Shown here: in pieces, positions 31,561 to 38,440 of the stretch
Numbering within the stretch: position 1 is the stretch's first letter
Layout: each line of letters begins with the position of its first letter
Position numbers and translations under genes: made by a program
Origin: JABHQR01 sp043812455
Lineage (GTDB): Archaea; Nanobdellota; Nanobdellia; Woesearchaeales; GW2011-AR9
Length of the DNA: 41,120 nt
Direction: 5' to 3'
Assembly (NCBI GenBank): GCA_043812455.1
Contig: JBDRMB010000003.1
Location: 1 to 41,120 of the forward strand
The notes under the pieces: generated by a model
Told to the model about the DNA's origin: nothing
What the model saw: only the letters and a program-made list of their open reading frames with translations
Databases searched by the model: none

Positions 31561-31632
31561 GCCTCCGTGGCTTAGCGGTATAGCGCGACATTGGTAATGT
31601 CGAGGTCCCGAGTTCAATTCTCGGCGGAGGCT
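31561..31632 (+). tRNA. tRNA-Thr (anticodon GGT)
   Basis: A 72-nt cloverleaf. Acceptor stem GCCTCCG pairs with CGGAGGC, discriminator T. D arm contains GGCTTAGCGGTATAGC. The anticodon stem CGACA/TGTCG encloses TTGGTAA with GGT at 31593-31595. The T arm carries GTTCAATTC. CCA is not encoded. A T-run (31635-31639) follows and may end transcription. Confidence 0.95.
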
Positions 31633-31653
31633 TATTTTTAAAACAATCATCTT

Positions 31654-32907
31654 CTAGAAAACTACTTTATTTCCAGTAACTTCTCTAAACTTGTTCTGGA
31701 AGTCTTTCTTCAGATCTTCAATATCAATAGCATCCAATTTTTTAACTGTCGATTCTAATTCATTTTCAGTAACTTCAATATCTTTCTCTAACTGATTCAA
31801 TTCATCTTTTAATTCCTTAACTTCTCCAACAATCTTAGCATTATCAATTTCAGATTTTAATTTTTCTTTATTTTGTTTTAATTTGTTATACTGAAGAACA
31901 TAACTTTCCAGATAATCTTTAGTAAACTTACTGATCTCTTGCAAACTCTTAACCTTCTTCTTATCTTTTAAGTCAATATCTCCTTTTTCGATAGAATTTT
32001 TCATCTTGTCAAAAAGTTCTATCACTTTAAATTCTGAATCAGCTAATAAGGATTTAACAGGATTTTCTAAATAATTATTGACTAAATTGGCATCTAAACT
32101 TAACCTTTCATATTTCTTTAATGCTGTACCAATAACAGAGAAAGATAATGATAATTGATCTTCCATACTTTTAATTTTTTCAGATAAAGTCTCTTTTTCC
32201 TTTCTTAATTCAATAATTTTCTGGTAAGCAACATCTTCCTGCTTATTTTTTATTTCTTTTCTCAGCTTTTCTAAATTATTCTTGCTTTCACTTAACTGGT
32301 CTTTCTTTAATTTTACCTTATCGCCTAATTCTTCTTTTTGTTTGTTCAATGAAACAATCTTTTGAATTTTACTCCTAAGTTCACTAACTGTTTCAGTTCC
32401 AGAACTGTTTACAACCTGTTCTGCTTCTTTTACTAAACGATCAAATTTTGCTATCTGGGAAGCGATAGCTCGAGATTCGTTAGCAAAAAATTCTTGCATG
32501 ACTTGATAACTTCTTGCTGTGCCTTTACCAAAATCGTCTAAATCCTTATCAAAAGAACGGCAAAACTCTAAAATTTCATTAAAATCTTCTGGTAGGTTAG
32601 TTTTCTGTGAAATAATCTTACTTCTAAGAAGATAATTTTCACGATTACCTTCCATAAAATGTTTGGCTTTTTCCGGTATGTTAGGATTTTTAAGAGTGGC
32701 ATCTGCCAATAAATCTAGATTTTCTTTAAGCTTAATTTTTTCTTCAGTTAGATCTTTCTTGATTTTTGCCAGTTTTATGGTGGTATGCTCAACATTCTTT
32801 TCAGACCAAGAGTTCAGCCAATTTTCAATTTCATTAAATTTAATTTCTTTTACTTCTTCTTTCTTCTCGCTAGAAAAATGTTTAAGAATTGAGTTGAAGA
32901 ATCCCAT
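31654..32907 (-). CDS. Long coiled-coil protein, SMC-like in appearance but without ATPase
   Basis: A 417-residue Lys/Glu-rich protein starting MGFFNSILKHFSSEKKEE. Heptad-type coiled coil dominates about 45-90, 155-250 and 320-400, with helical spacers. There are no Walker motifs, signal peptide or membrane helix, so it is structural rather than an SMC/Rad50 ATPase. The frame could open at TTG 32913 or ATG 32910, but ATG 32907 is 27 bp from the TATA box ATTATAAA and gives the typical MGFF start seen in small DPANN coiled-coil proteins. It is followed by tRNA-Thr on the other strand. Function unknown; a role in cell architecture or division is speculation. Confidence 0.65.
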   Translation of the reverse strand: MGFFNSILKHFSSEKKEEVKEIKFNEIENWLNSWSEKNVEHTTIKLAKIKKDLTEEKIKLKENLDLLADATLKNPNIPEKAKHFMEGNRENYLLRSKIISQKTNLPEDFNEILEFCRSFDKDLDDFGKGTARSYQVMQEFFANESRAIASQIAKFDRLVKEAEQVVNSSGTETVSELRSKIQKIVSLNKQKEELGDKVKLKKDQLSESKNNLEKLRKEIKNKQEDVAYQKIIELRKEKETLSEKIKSMEDQLSLSFSVIGTALKKYERLSLDANLVNNYLENPVKSLLADSEFKVIELFDKMKNSIEKGDIDLKDKKKVKSLQEISKFTKDYLESYVLQYNKLKQNKEKLKSEIDNAKIVGEVKELKDELNQLEKDIEVTENELESTVKKLDAIDIEDLKKDFQNKFREVTGNKVVF

Positions 32908-32974
32908 CATCAACTAGATTGGCTCCGTTTTTATAATCTTTATTGATTTATTATGTGTTAATATGCCAAAATTA

Positions 32975-33214
32975 GGGCATGTTCGAAATAACACTATTTT
33001 GTATACTGCCTGCAATAGGCGCATTTTGTGAGCAGGGCACGGCACAAGAAATGAAGCATGGACTTCATTTCTGTGCTGAAAATAAATCTCTGTTTATTTT
33101 CATGCACCCGAGATTTTTTGTCTTTTAGCCAAAAAATGTGCCTTATTTGGCGCTGCTCACAAAATCACCGCGCCGGCACGCAGTATACAAATTTAATCTA
33201 TTCTGGACATGCCA
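32975..33214. mobile_element. MITE-like element, copy 4 (subfamily B), with large branched palindromic insert
   Basis: A 240-bp element. Outer arms are GGGCATGTTCGAAATAAC and TATTCTGGACATGCCA. The direct repeat CCAAAATTA (32966-32974) / CCGAAATTG (33215-33223) has two mismatches, so this copy looks older. The centre holds ATTTTGTGAGCAG/CTGCTCACAAAAT enclosing three further hairpins (AGAAATGAAG/CTTCATTTCT, GAAAATAAA/TTTATTTTC, ATTTTTTG/CAAAAAAT). The right edge is 15 bp from the TATA box and 48 bp from the ATG of the following gene. Confidence 0.8.
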
Positions 33215-33228
33215 CCGAAATTGAAAAA

Positions 33229-33236
33229 CTTTATAA
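33229..33236 (+). promoter_or_regulatory. TATA box of the small membrane protein gene
   Basis: CTTTATAA lies 15 bp from MITE copy 4 and is centred about 29 bp before ATG 33262. The mRNA is expected to be leaderless. Confidence 0.5.
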
Positions 33237-33261
33237 GCAGACCATTTCTTTTCTGAAAAAA

Positions 33262-33483
33262 ATGGCTGATAAAGATAAAGATGAACAAAGTGCACTTACT
33301 GCTTGTTTAGCTATGTATATTATTGGAGGATTTCTAATTGGAGGATCATTTGTTTGTAATTCACCAGAAGGTGATTTAGAGCAAAGGTTAGGAGATGTTC
33401 CAGAACAGCATGAAGATGCTGGTGATTATGGGGTGGATAGCGGTGCAGAATATGATGCTGATGGTGATTGTTATTCTAACTGA
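33262..33483 (+). CDS. Small membrane-anchored acidic protein
   Basis: A 73-residue protein, MADKDKDEQSALTACLAMYI and onward. A short charged N-terminus is followed by one membrane helix (about 11-31, SALTACLAMYIIGGFLIGGS), then an outward- or inward-facing acidic tail rich in Asp, Glu and Gly with two Cys. It could be a lipoprotein (Cys near the helix end), but the lipobox is poor. An upstream in-frame ATG at 33058 lies inside MITE copy 4 and is rejected. lysA follows 43 bp downstream with its own TATA box. Unknown family. Confidence 0.5.
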   Translation: MADKDKDEQSALTACLAMYIIGGFLIGGSFVCNSPEGDLEQRLGDVPEQHEDAGDYGVDSGAEYDADGDCYSN

Positions 33484-33526
33484 TTTACCAAAAATCATTT
33501 AAATTAAGACTAAATTTTACCAATCC

Positions 33527-34699
33527 ATGGAACTTACAATCGGAAATATTTCTGCAATTGAACTTGCTGAACAGTACGGAACGCCATTATACGTTTATGA
33601 TCAGAACACAATTCTAAAGAATATCCAAAATCTAAAGGAATCTTTTCCTAACACCAATATATGTTATGCAGTAAAAGCAAATTCTAACCTTGAAATATTA
33701 AAACTAGTAGCTTCACAAGGCCTGGGTGCAGACTGTTCCAATGGTGTAGAGATAGAACTTGCTGAACTTGCTGGTTTTGACATGAACAGATCAATTTATA
33801 CTGGAGTAAATCCAAGCAATGAAGATCTTAAGAAAGCATTGGAGTCAGGTATTAAAATCAATTTGGATGACATTTCTATCCTGAAAAGAATATTAAAGTT
33901 TGGAAAACCAGAAATTATTTCGTTCAGAATTAACCCAGGATTTGGTAAAGGAAAATTCCCAAGCATTGTTGTTGGTGGAAAAGGTACTAAATTTGGTATG
34001 AACGAAGATCTTGCCAGGGAAGCTTATCGACAAGCAAAAAATGCTGGTATTGAAAAATTTGGGATTCATATGATGACTGGATCTGGAGTTAATTATGAAG
34101 AATATTTTACTGAACTAACTTTAACAATTCAAAATATTGCCAGAAGGATCGGCGATTCTGTTGGAATCAAGTTTGATTTTATGGACATAGGTGGTGGTAT
34201 TGGTGTGCCATATGAACCACACGAGAAGGATCTTGACATTAAGAAAATTGGTACCAGTGTAGAAAAAGCTTTCACTTATGATGGAAAATTAATGATTGAA
34301 CCGGGAAAATATATTATCGCAGAAGCAGGAGTCTTGTTGACTAAAGTTACAACTATAAAGAACAATTTTATAGGTGTAGATGCAGGAATGAGTACTTTAA
34401 TCCGTCCAGCACTTTATGGAGCATACCACCCAATAGTTTTAGCAAACAATCTTGACGCAAAATTAGTCCAAGAAGCAAACATTGTTGGTCCGATATGTGA
34501 AAATACAGATTTCTTTGCTAAAAATAGGGCAATGCCAAAAGTTGAAGAAGGTAACATTCTAGCAATTAAAGTTGCAGGCGCGTATTGTTATGCTATGGCT
34601 TCCCCATATAACGGTGTTCTTCGCCCAGCAGAAGTAATGATAGATAAGGAAGAACATTGGGTTATCAGGAAAAGAGAAACTGTACAAGATTTGATTTGA
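33527..34699 (+). CDS. lysA: Diaminopimelate decarboxylase-like PLP enzyme
   Basis: A 390-residue fold-type III PLP decarboxylase. The PLP lysine lies in ICYAVKANSNLEIL (Lys about 49). Further signatures: GLGADCSNGVEIELA, SFRINPGFGKGKF, TKFGMNED, the GIHMMTGSG His, DIGGGIGVPY, EPGKYIIAEAG, GPICENTDFFAKNR and GAYCYAMASPYNG. LysA makes L-lysine from meso-DAP. CENTD replaces the usual CESGD, keeping the Cys, Glu and Asp. Substrate is therefore likely DAP but not proven. A TATA box CATTTAAAT lies 25 bp before the ATG. An aspartokinase gene follows, the first enzyme of the same pathway. Confidence 0.8.
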   Translation: MELTIGNISAIELAEQYGTPLYVYDQNTILKNIQNLKESFPNTNICYAVKANSNLEILKLVASQGLGADCSNGVEIELAELAGFDMNRSIYTGVNPSNEDLKKALESGIKINLDDISILKRILKFGKPEIISFRINPGFGKGKFPSIVVGGKGTKFGMNEDLAREAYRQAKNAGIEKFGIHMMTGSGVNYEEYFTELTLTIQNIARRIGDSVGIKFDFMDIGGGIGVPYEPHEKDLDIKKIGTSVEKAFTYDGKLMIEPGKYIIAEAGVLLTKVTTIKNNFIGVDAGMSTLIRPALYGAYHPIVLANNLDAKLVQEANIVGPICENTDFFAKNRAMPKVEEGNILAIKVAGAYCYAMASPYNGVLRPAEVMIDKEEHWVIRKRETVQDLI

Positions 34700-34755
34700 G
34701 GATGTTCTGAGAAAAGATTGAGATTATAAAAAGAATAAGAGAAATAAATACAAAA

Positions 34756-36336
34756 ATGGAAAATCTAATTGTTCTCAAATCTGGTGGAGAGTCTACTGGT
34801 AGTGCTGAAAAGATTAAACGATTGAAAGATTATACTAAAAGATTTGTTGAAGATGATAAAAAAGTAATCTTAGTAGTTTCTGCTCAAGCATCTTCCAAAG
34901 GAAGACACACAAGTTTATTAGAAAGAATCGCTAATGGTGATAATGGTCCCATATCTCTGATTAATTCTAGTTTTGTCGAAATTTCTGAAGAGTTAGGTAT
35001 TGATTTTGACACTAATTGTTTATGGGAAGGGATTGAAACTGCAAAAAGACTTGATGATTATAAATTTCGTGGAGAATATGGAAATTCAAAATTAGTAGCA
35101 GAATATTTCAAAAATGAAGGTTTAAATGTTCATTGGGTAGACGCCAGAGATGCAATTTGTACTGATTCAAATTTTGGTCATGGTAAGATTTTAAATGTTA
35201 ATGAAAATGTTTTTGTACCATGTCATGATGTTTACGTTATCGGAGGGTACCATGGTGCAGATAAAGGGGGAAATAATGTTATTTTAAACACTAGCGGTTC
35301 TGACATTACGGCTGGAGCAATTGCAGGAATTTTAGGGGCAGACGAGTATATTAATCTTAAAGAAACTCAAGGGATTGCTATTGTCGATCCGCGTTTTGTT
35401 CCCAATGCTAAGATTGTAAAACATGCTACATTTTCTGAAATTAGGGAAGGTGTTTATCGATCAGCAAAAGCGGTTTTAGAACCATCTTCATTAAAATGGT
35501 GCCATGAAAAAGGTGTGCCTGTTAGAGTAATGTCTCTTTCTGACACAGCTAATTCTGGAACTTTGATTACTAATCATAGAGATATGACTGATCATAATGA
35601 AATTGCTATTAGCAATATCGCCTGTAAGGAAGGCTTCATTATCTATGTCTGTTCTCGAAGAGAATCTGACGATTCTTTCTTTTCTGATTTATTTAAGATG
35701 TTCAGTTCTAATGGAGTATCTATTGACATGGTTGACACTAATAATGGGACAGTATCATTAGCAATCCATGAAAGTGAGTTTGCTAGTTTAGATGAAAGAA
35801 TTAGATTAGAAAGAGGCCTGAGGGAGAGAAGTGGTAATTTAGGCATTTACGATAACCAAGCATTAATCTCTATTGTCGGTGAAGGGATTAAAAGACCGGT
35901 AATATTCAAAAACTGGATCACTAAAGTTCCGGAAAGTGTGACAGCATGTTATGGACCAATATTGGGTGGGGTCCAGACTGGGATGACAACTTTTTACATT
36001 GAACTTTTTGGAATGCACGATCAAGTAGGATATGCTGAAAGATTGGCGGAATTTTTTGAAAGTAATGGAATTAAAATCGCTGCCTGTTCAACAAGTATTG
36101 ATTCTTTTTCAGTAGGTGTTAAAGAGGACATGTCTAGAGATTATATTGCCGAGATTAGTTCTAAGTTCAAAGATGAAGTTAAAGCTGATGATATTTCAGT
36201 CACTAGAAATGGAGTGTATCGTTACGGGTCTAATAGAGATGTAAGAAATATTACTCTTGCAGTACCAGCTTCACAAGTAAATGATGCTGTAGTAAAGATC
36301 TATAACAAACTGTTGGAAGAAGAGTATATTGTTTGA
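34756..36336 (+). CDS. Aspartate kinase with tandem ACT-type regulatory domain
   Basis: A 526-residue aspartokinase-like protein that would phosphorylate L-aspartate, entry to Lys/Thr/Met synthesis. The catalytic domain (about 1-285) starts IVLKSGGESTGSAEKIK, a variant of K-FGGTS. VVSAQASSKGRHTSLL replaces VVSAMxxxTDxL, and VIGGYHGADKGGNNVILNTS matches GFxGxxxxGxxTTLGRGGSD. The rest (about 290-526) holds ACT-type segments, SNIACKEGFIIYVCSRRESD and ITLAVPASQVNDAVVKIYNK, for probable feedback control. It follows lysA by 56 bp with its own TATA box. The degenerate catalytic motifs leave the exact substrate less certain than the fold. Confidence 0.75.
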   Translation: MENLIVLKSGGESTGSAEKIKRLKDYTKRFVEDDKKVILVVSAQASSKGRHTSLLERIANGDNGPISLINSSFVEISEELGIDFDTNCLWEGIETAKRLDDYKFRGEYGNSKLVAEYFKNEGLNVHWVDARDAICTDSNFGHGKILNVNENVFVPCHDVYVIGGYHGADKGGNNVILNTSGSDITAGAIAGILGADEYINLKETQGIAIVDPRFVPNAKIVKHATFSEIREGVYRSAKAVLEPSSLKWCHEKGVPVRVMSLSDTANSGTLITNHRDMTDHNEIAISNIACKEGFIIYVCSRRESDDSFFSDLFKMFSSNGVSIDMVDTNNGTVSLAIHESEFASLDERIRLERGLRERSGNLGIYDNQALISIVGEGIKRPVIFKNWITKVPESVTACYGPILGGVQTGMTTFYIELFGMHDQVGYAERLAEFFESNGIKIAACSTSIDSFSVGVKEDMSRDYIAEISSKFKDEVKADDISVTRNGVYRYGSNRDVRNITLAVPASQVNDAVVKIYNKLLEEEYIV

Positions 36337-36373
36337 TGACTAAATACAAAAGTTAACATCAAAACTAAAACAA

Positions 36374-36922
36374 TCATGCCTGAGGCAAAGAAAGTTCTGT
36401 ATCTGGGCTAAGGTAAGTCCTCAATTCCTGGCTTATTGGCGTTTCATAATCTAAACCCAAAGTCTCTTCAAGATAATTGAAATCCCTTAGCGACGGTTCT
36501 AAACCTTGAGCGATACTTTCAACATAAGTGGATTCACCAGATCTTCCTAATAAACCAAAATAGGTCTTTGCTATAGTCAGGTTCAAATATTTATCCAATT
36601 TTTCTCTGTATCCTGCCTTCCCAGCCTCTTCCAAGTGCAGATTGATCAAATGTTCTAACTCTTTTCCAGTAGAAGAAGATCTGAACAATTCCAGAATATC
36701 TTTTTCATAGACAGCCATACTGTCATTTTCAAGATAATTTCCGGCCTGGCGCATTGCAAGGTACATAGAAACTAAATTCCCTGCTTTTGCTGCCTGATAG
36801 GCATCATGAAGATGAGAATGGGTAGCTCCTAATACAGTATCAGTTGTTAAATTATTTTGCTCAGGATGATTTGGATAGAAATGACTTTGTTCTTGAACTT
36901 CTGAGATTGCATACGCTACCAT
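36374..36922 (-). CDS. Helical protein of unknown function
   Basis: A 182-residue soluble protein, mostly alpha-helical, with HSHLHDAYQAAKAGNLVSMY (about 35-54) resembling a TPR-like helix pair and a C-terminal part ending LSLPQA. I do not recognise the family. AGGAG lies 8 nt before the ATG, and a GTATAC dyad sits between the TATA box and this site. It therefore has a leader and may be regulated. It is isolated from its neighbours by its own promoter. Confidence 0.55.
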   Translation of the reverse strand: MVAYAISEVQEQSHFYPNHPEQNNLTTDTVLGATHSHLHDAYQAAKAGNLVSMYLAMRQAGNYLENDSMAVYEKDILELFRSSSTGKELEHLINLHLEEAGKAGYREKLDKYLNLTIAKTYFGLLGRSGESTYVESIAQGLEPSLRDFNYLEETLGLDYETPISQELRTYLSPDTELSLPQA

Positions 36923-36933
36923 TATTTACTCCT

Positions 36934-36951
36934 GTATACAATTTAGTATAC
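36934..36951 (-). promoter_or_regulatory. Candidate operator: two GTATAC palindromes 6 bp apart
   Basis: GTATAC at 36934-36939 and 36946-36951 flank the AT-rich AATTTA. The minus-strand TATA-like GTTTAAAAAT (36959-36968) puts transcription start near 36938, so the dyad covers the start region and lies just before the AGGAG site. A repressor site is plausible but unproven. Confidence 0.35.
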
Positions 36952-37017
36952 TATGTTCATTTTTAAACTTTTCGGAGATTATTCGTAAATTTAGCTTAAA
37001 AATTAAAAGAAAAAAAA

Positions 37018-37350
37018 TTAATCAGACAAACCGCCTAGATCTTCAATGTCCATACTGTTTAAGTTTTCTCTTAATTCGTCAAGATCTTCTTGAGAAACAG
37101 AACCATCTTCAGAAACGATTACTTGAGTTTCAACGTCTTCTTCAATTTCTTCTACTTCTTCCTCATCGTCATCAGCTTCATCTTCGTCAGCATCGTCAAC
37201 ATCATCTACTTCATCGACATCGTCCATCTCGTCAGCATCGTCATCGTCAGTGAAAACTTTAGTTTCTCCAGCAGGTTGTGGTGGTACGCAAGCTGTCAGA
37301 AACAGACATACTACCACTAAAATTCCTAAAATTAGTAAGATTCTTTTCAT
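37018..37350 (-). CDS. Highly acidic exported lipoprotein
   Basis: A 110-residue protein with a signal peptide MKRILLILGILVVVCLFL followed by lipobox LTAC (Cys about 21). A long Asp/Glu tract (about 36-75) comes next, then a short folded-looking tail with NSMDIEDLGGL. The mature part is likely extracellular and would bind cations. A consensus ribosome-binding site GAGGTGA precedes the ATG by 6 nt, and the gene starts 2 bp after the stop of the exported helical protein, so they are one operon. Function unknown. Confidence 0.65.
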   Translation of the reverse strand: MKRILLILGILVVVCLFLTACVPPQPAGETKVFTDDDDADEMDDVDEVDDVDDADEDEADDDEEEVEEIEEDVETQVIVSEDGSVSQEDLDELRENLNSMDIEDLGGLSD

Positions 37351-37352
37351 TT

Positions 37353-38138
37353 TTAGTCACCTCGAGAAACCATTTCACGGTATGCTTCTTCCAAATAACC
37401 ATGAGCACTGAACAAGTTAGTTCGAGCAGTTCGTAAGTAATTGTTACCTTCAGCAAATTTGACTAATGGCTGGCCGGAAGTCTCGATCTCGTTGTATGCT
37501 TCTTCAGCATCTTGGATGTTTTCCCTTGCTTCTTCCAACTCATCATCTGCTTCATCTAAAAGGTCAATGATTTCTTCATTATCATCCAGATCTTCAGCTT
37601 GTTCTCTCAAACCGATCTCGTAATCTTCAACATCATCAGCGTAAGTTTCACCGATATGTACCCAAACTAAACCGGAGTTTTGAGCAACGTCAGCTAGAAG
37701 TTCAAAGTATTTACCGATCATCTTCAAGAAAACTACAGCTAGCTCAAATTGAGTGTCAACACCGTCAACATCTTCTCTCAACTCATCAATTACAGCTAAA
37801 TTATCTTCAACATCTTCTTGAATTGCATCTTTCAAATCTTCAGGAACATCATTGTTCTCTTCAGCTTCCAGATCTTTCCAGATCAGCCAAGCTTCAACTT
37901 CGTCCAAAGCTGCATTTAGTACAGTCTTACCAGCTTCAATCAGATCATCTTCATTTTCTTCAGAAGGATCGCCGGCATATTCAGTTTTTGCAGCTTGGTG
38001 TAATGCTTGCGCGTCCAAGCTGTCTTCTTTTGCATCTTTCCAATCATCTTTAGCTTCATTAGCAGTTAAAGCTGATACAGCTACTGCTTGAACTAGAAGT
38101 AAAGATATTAGCAAGAATGCTATAAGTAATCTTTTCAT
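37353..38138 (-). CDS. Exported acidic helical protein
   Basis: A 261-residue protein with signal peptide MKRLLIAFLLISLLLVQAVA (cleavage near VSA-LTA). The mature part is almost entirely alpha-helical and very acidic (many DDxE/EExxD heptads), rich in Ala and poor in Cys; it looks like an extended helical bundle on the cell surface. GGGGGT lies 8 nt before the ATG, and the TATA box TTTAAAG near 38211-38216 predicts a leader of about 45 nt. An acidic lipoprotein gene follows after 2 bp. Unknown function; a role in the surface layer or cell contact is inference. Confidence 0.65.
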   Translation of the reverse strand: MKRLLIAFLLISLLLVQAVAVSALTANEAKDDWKDAKEDSLDAQALHQAAKTEYAGDPSEENEDDLIEAGKTVLNAALDEVEAWLIWKDLEAEENNDVPEDLKDAIQEDVEDNLAVIDELREDVDGVDTQFELAVVFLKMIGKYFELLADVAQNSGLVWVHIGETYADDVEDYEIGLREQAEDLDDNEEIIDLLDEADDELEEARENIQDAEEAYNEIETSGQPLVKFAEGNNYLRTARTNLFSAHGYLEEAYREMVSRGD

Positions 38139-38209
38139 TATTAAACCCCCAACATCTACTCCAATAGCTATAATTGGGAGCTATTTATATTATTTATGAT
38201 ATAAATTGG

Positions 38210-38217
38210 CTTTAAAT
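38210..38217 (-). promoter_or_regulatory. TATA box of the exported helical protein gene
   Basis: Minus-strand ATTTAAAG, 15-16 bp from the left edge of MITE copy 5. The gene downstream has a leader with a GGGGGT site, unlike the leaderless genes next to the other MITEs. Confidence 0.45.
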
Positions 38218-38232
38218 TTAGTATAAACTATC

Positions 38233-38354
38233 GGCTGTGTCCGGAATAACACCATTTTGTATACTGGCGCCAAAGGAGGTGCATGAGCGAACGTCGTGAG
38301 CTCATAATCGCGCCGTGCTCCAGTATACAAATTTCATCTATTCCGGACATGGCC
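38233..38354. mobile_element. MITE-like palindromic element, copy 5 (subfamily A)
   Basis: 122 bp, nearly identical to copy 2 across its length. The perfect 9-bp direct repeat TAAACTATC lies at 38224-38232 and 38355-38363. It sits between divergent genes; the left end faces the exported-protein promoter, and the fic promoter is 55 bp from the right end. Confidence 0.9.
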
Positions 38355-38389
38355 TAAACTATCAATACTTATGTCTAAGAAAGTTAAAA

Positions 38390-38428
38390 GGTGTTTACAA
38401 AAGCAAAAGATTTAAATATGTAGACACC
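38390..38428 (+). promoter_or_regulatory. Fic gene promoter: TATA box enclosed by a GGTGTTTAC / GTAGACACC dyad
   Basis: GGTGTTTAC (38390-38398) and GTAGACACC (38420-38428) form an inverted repeat with one mismatch. It encloses the TATA box ATTTAAAT (38410-38417), which is 27 bp before the ATG at 38441. The same 9-bp motif recurs as a hairpin right after the gene, so this may be an operator or a cassette end. Confidence 0.45.
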
Positions 38429-38440
38429 CTTTATTATTAC

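Noticed and set aside
36934..36951. Similarity of the region around GTATACAGGAG to the MITE segment GTATACTGGAG
   Set aside because: Only about a dozen bases are alike, with no arms or direct repeats, so chance is the simpler explanation.
20326..38440. In-frame N-terminal extensions reading QYTNFIYSGHG before three genes (from 20326, 33058 and 38315)
   Set aside because: These shared residues are translation of the right arm of MITE copies 2, 4 and 5. They lie upstream of the TATA boxes, so they are not part of the proteins.
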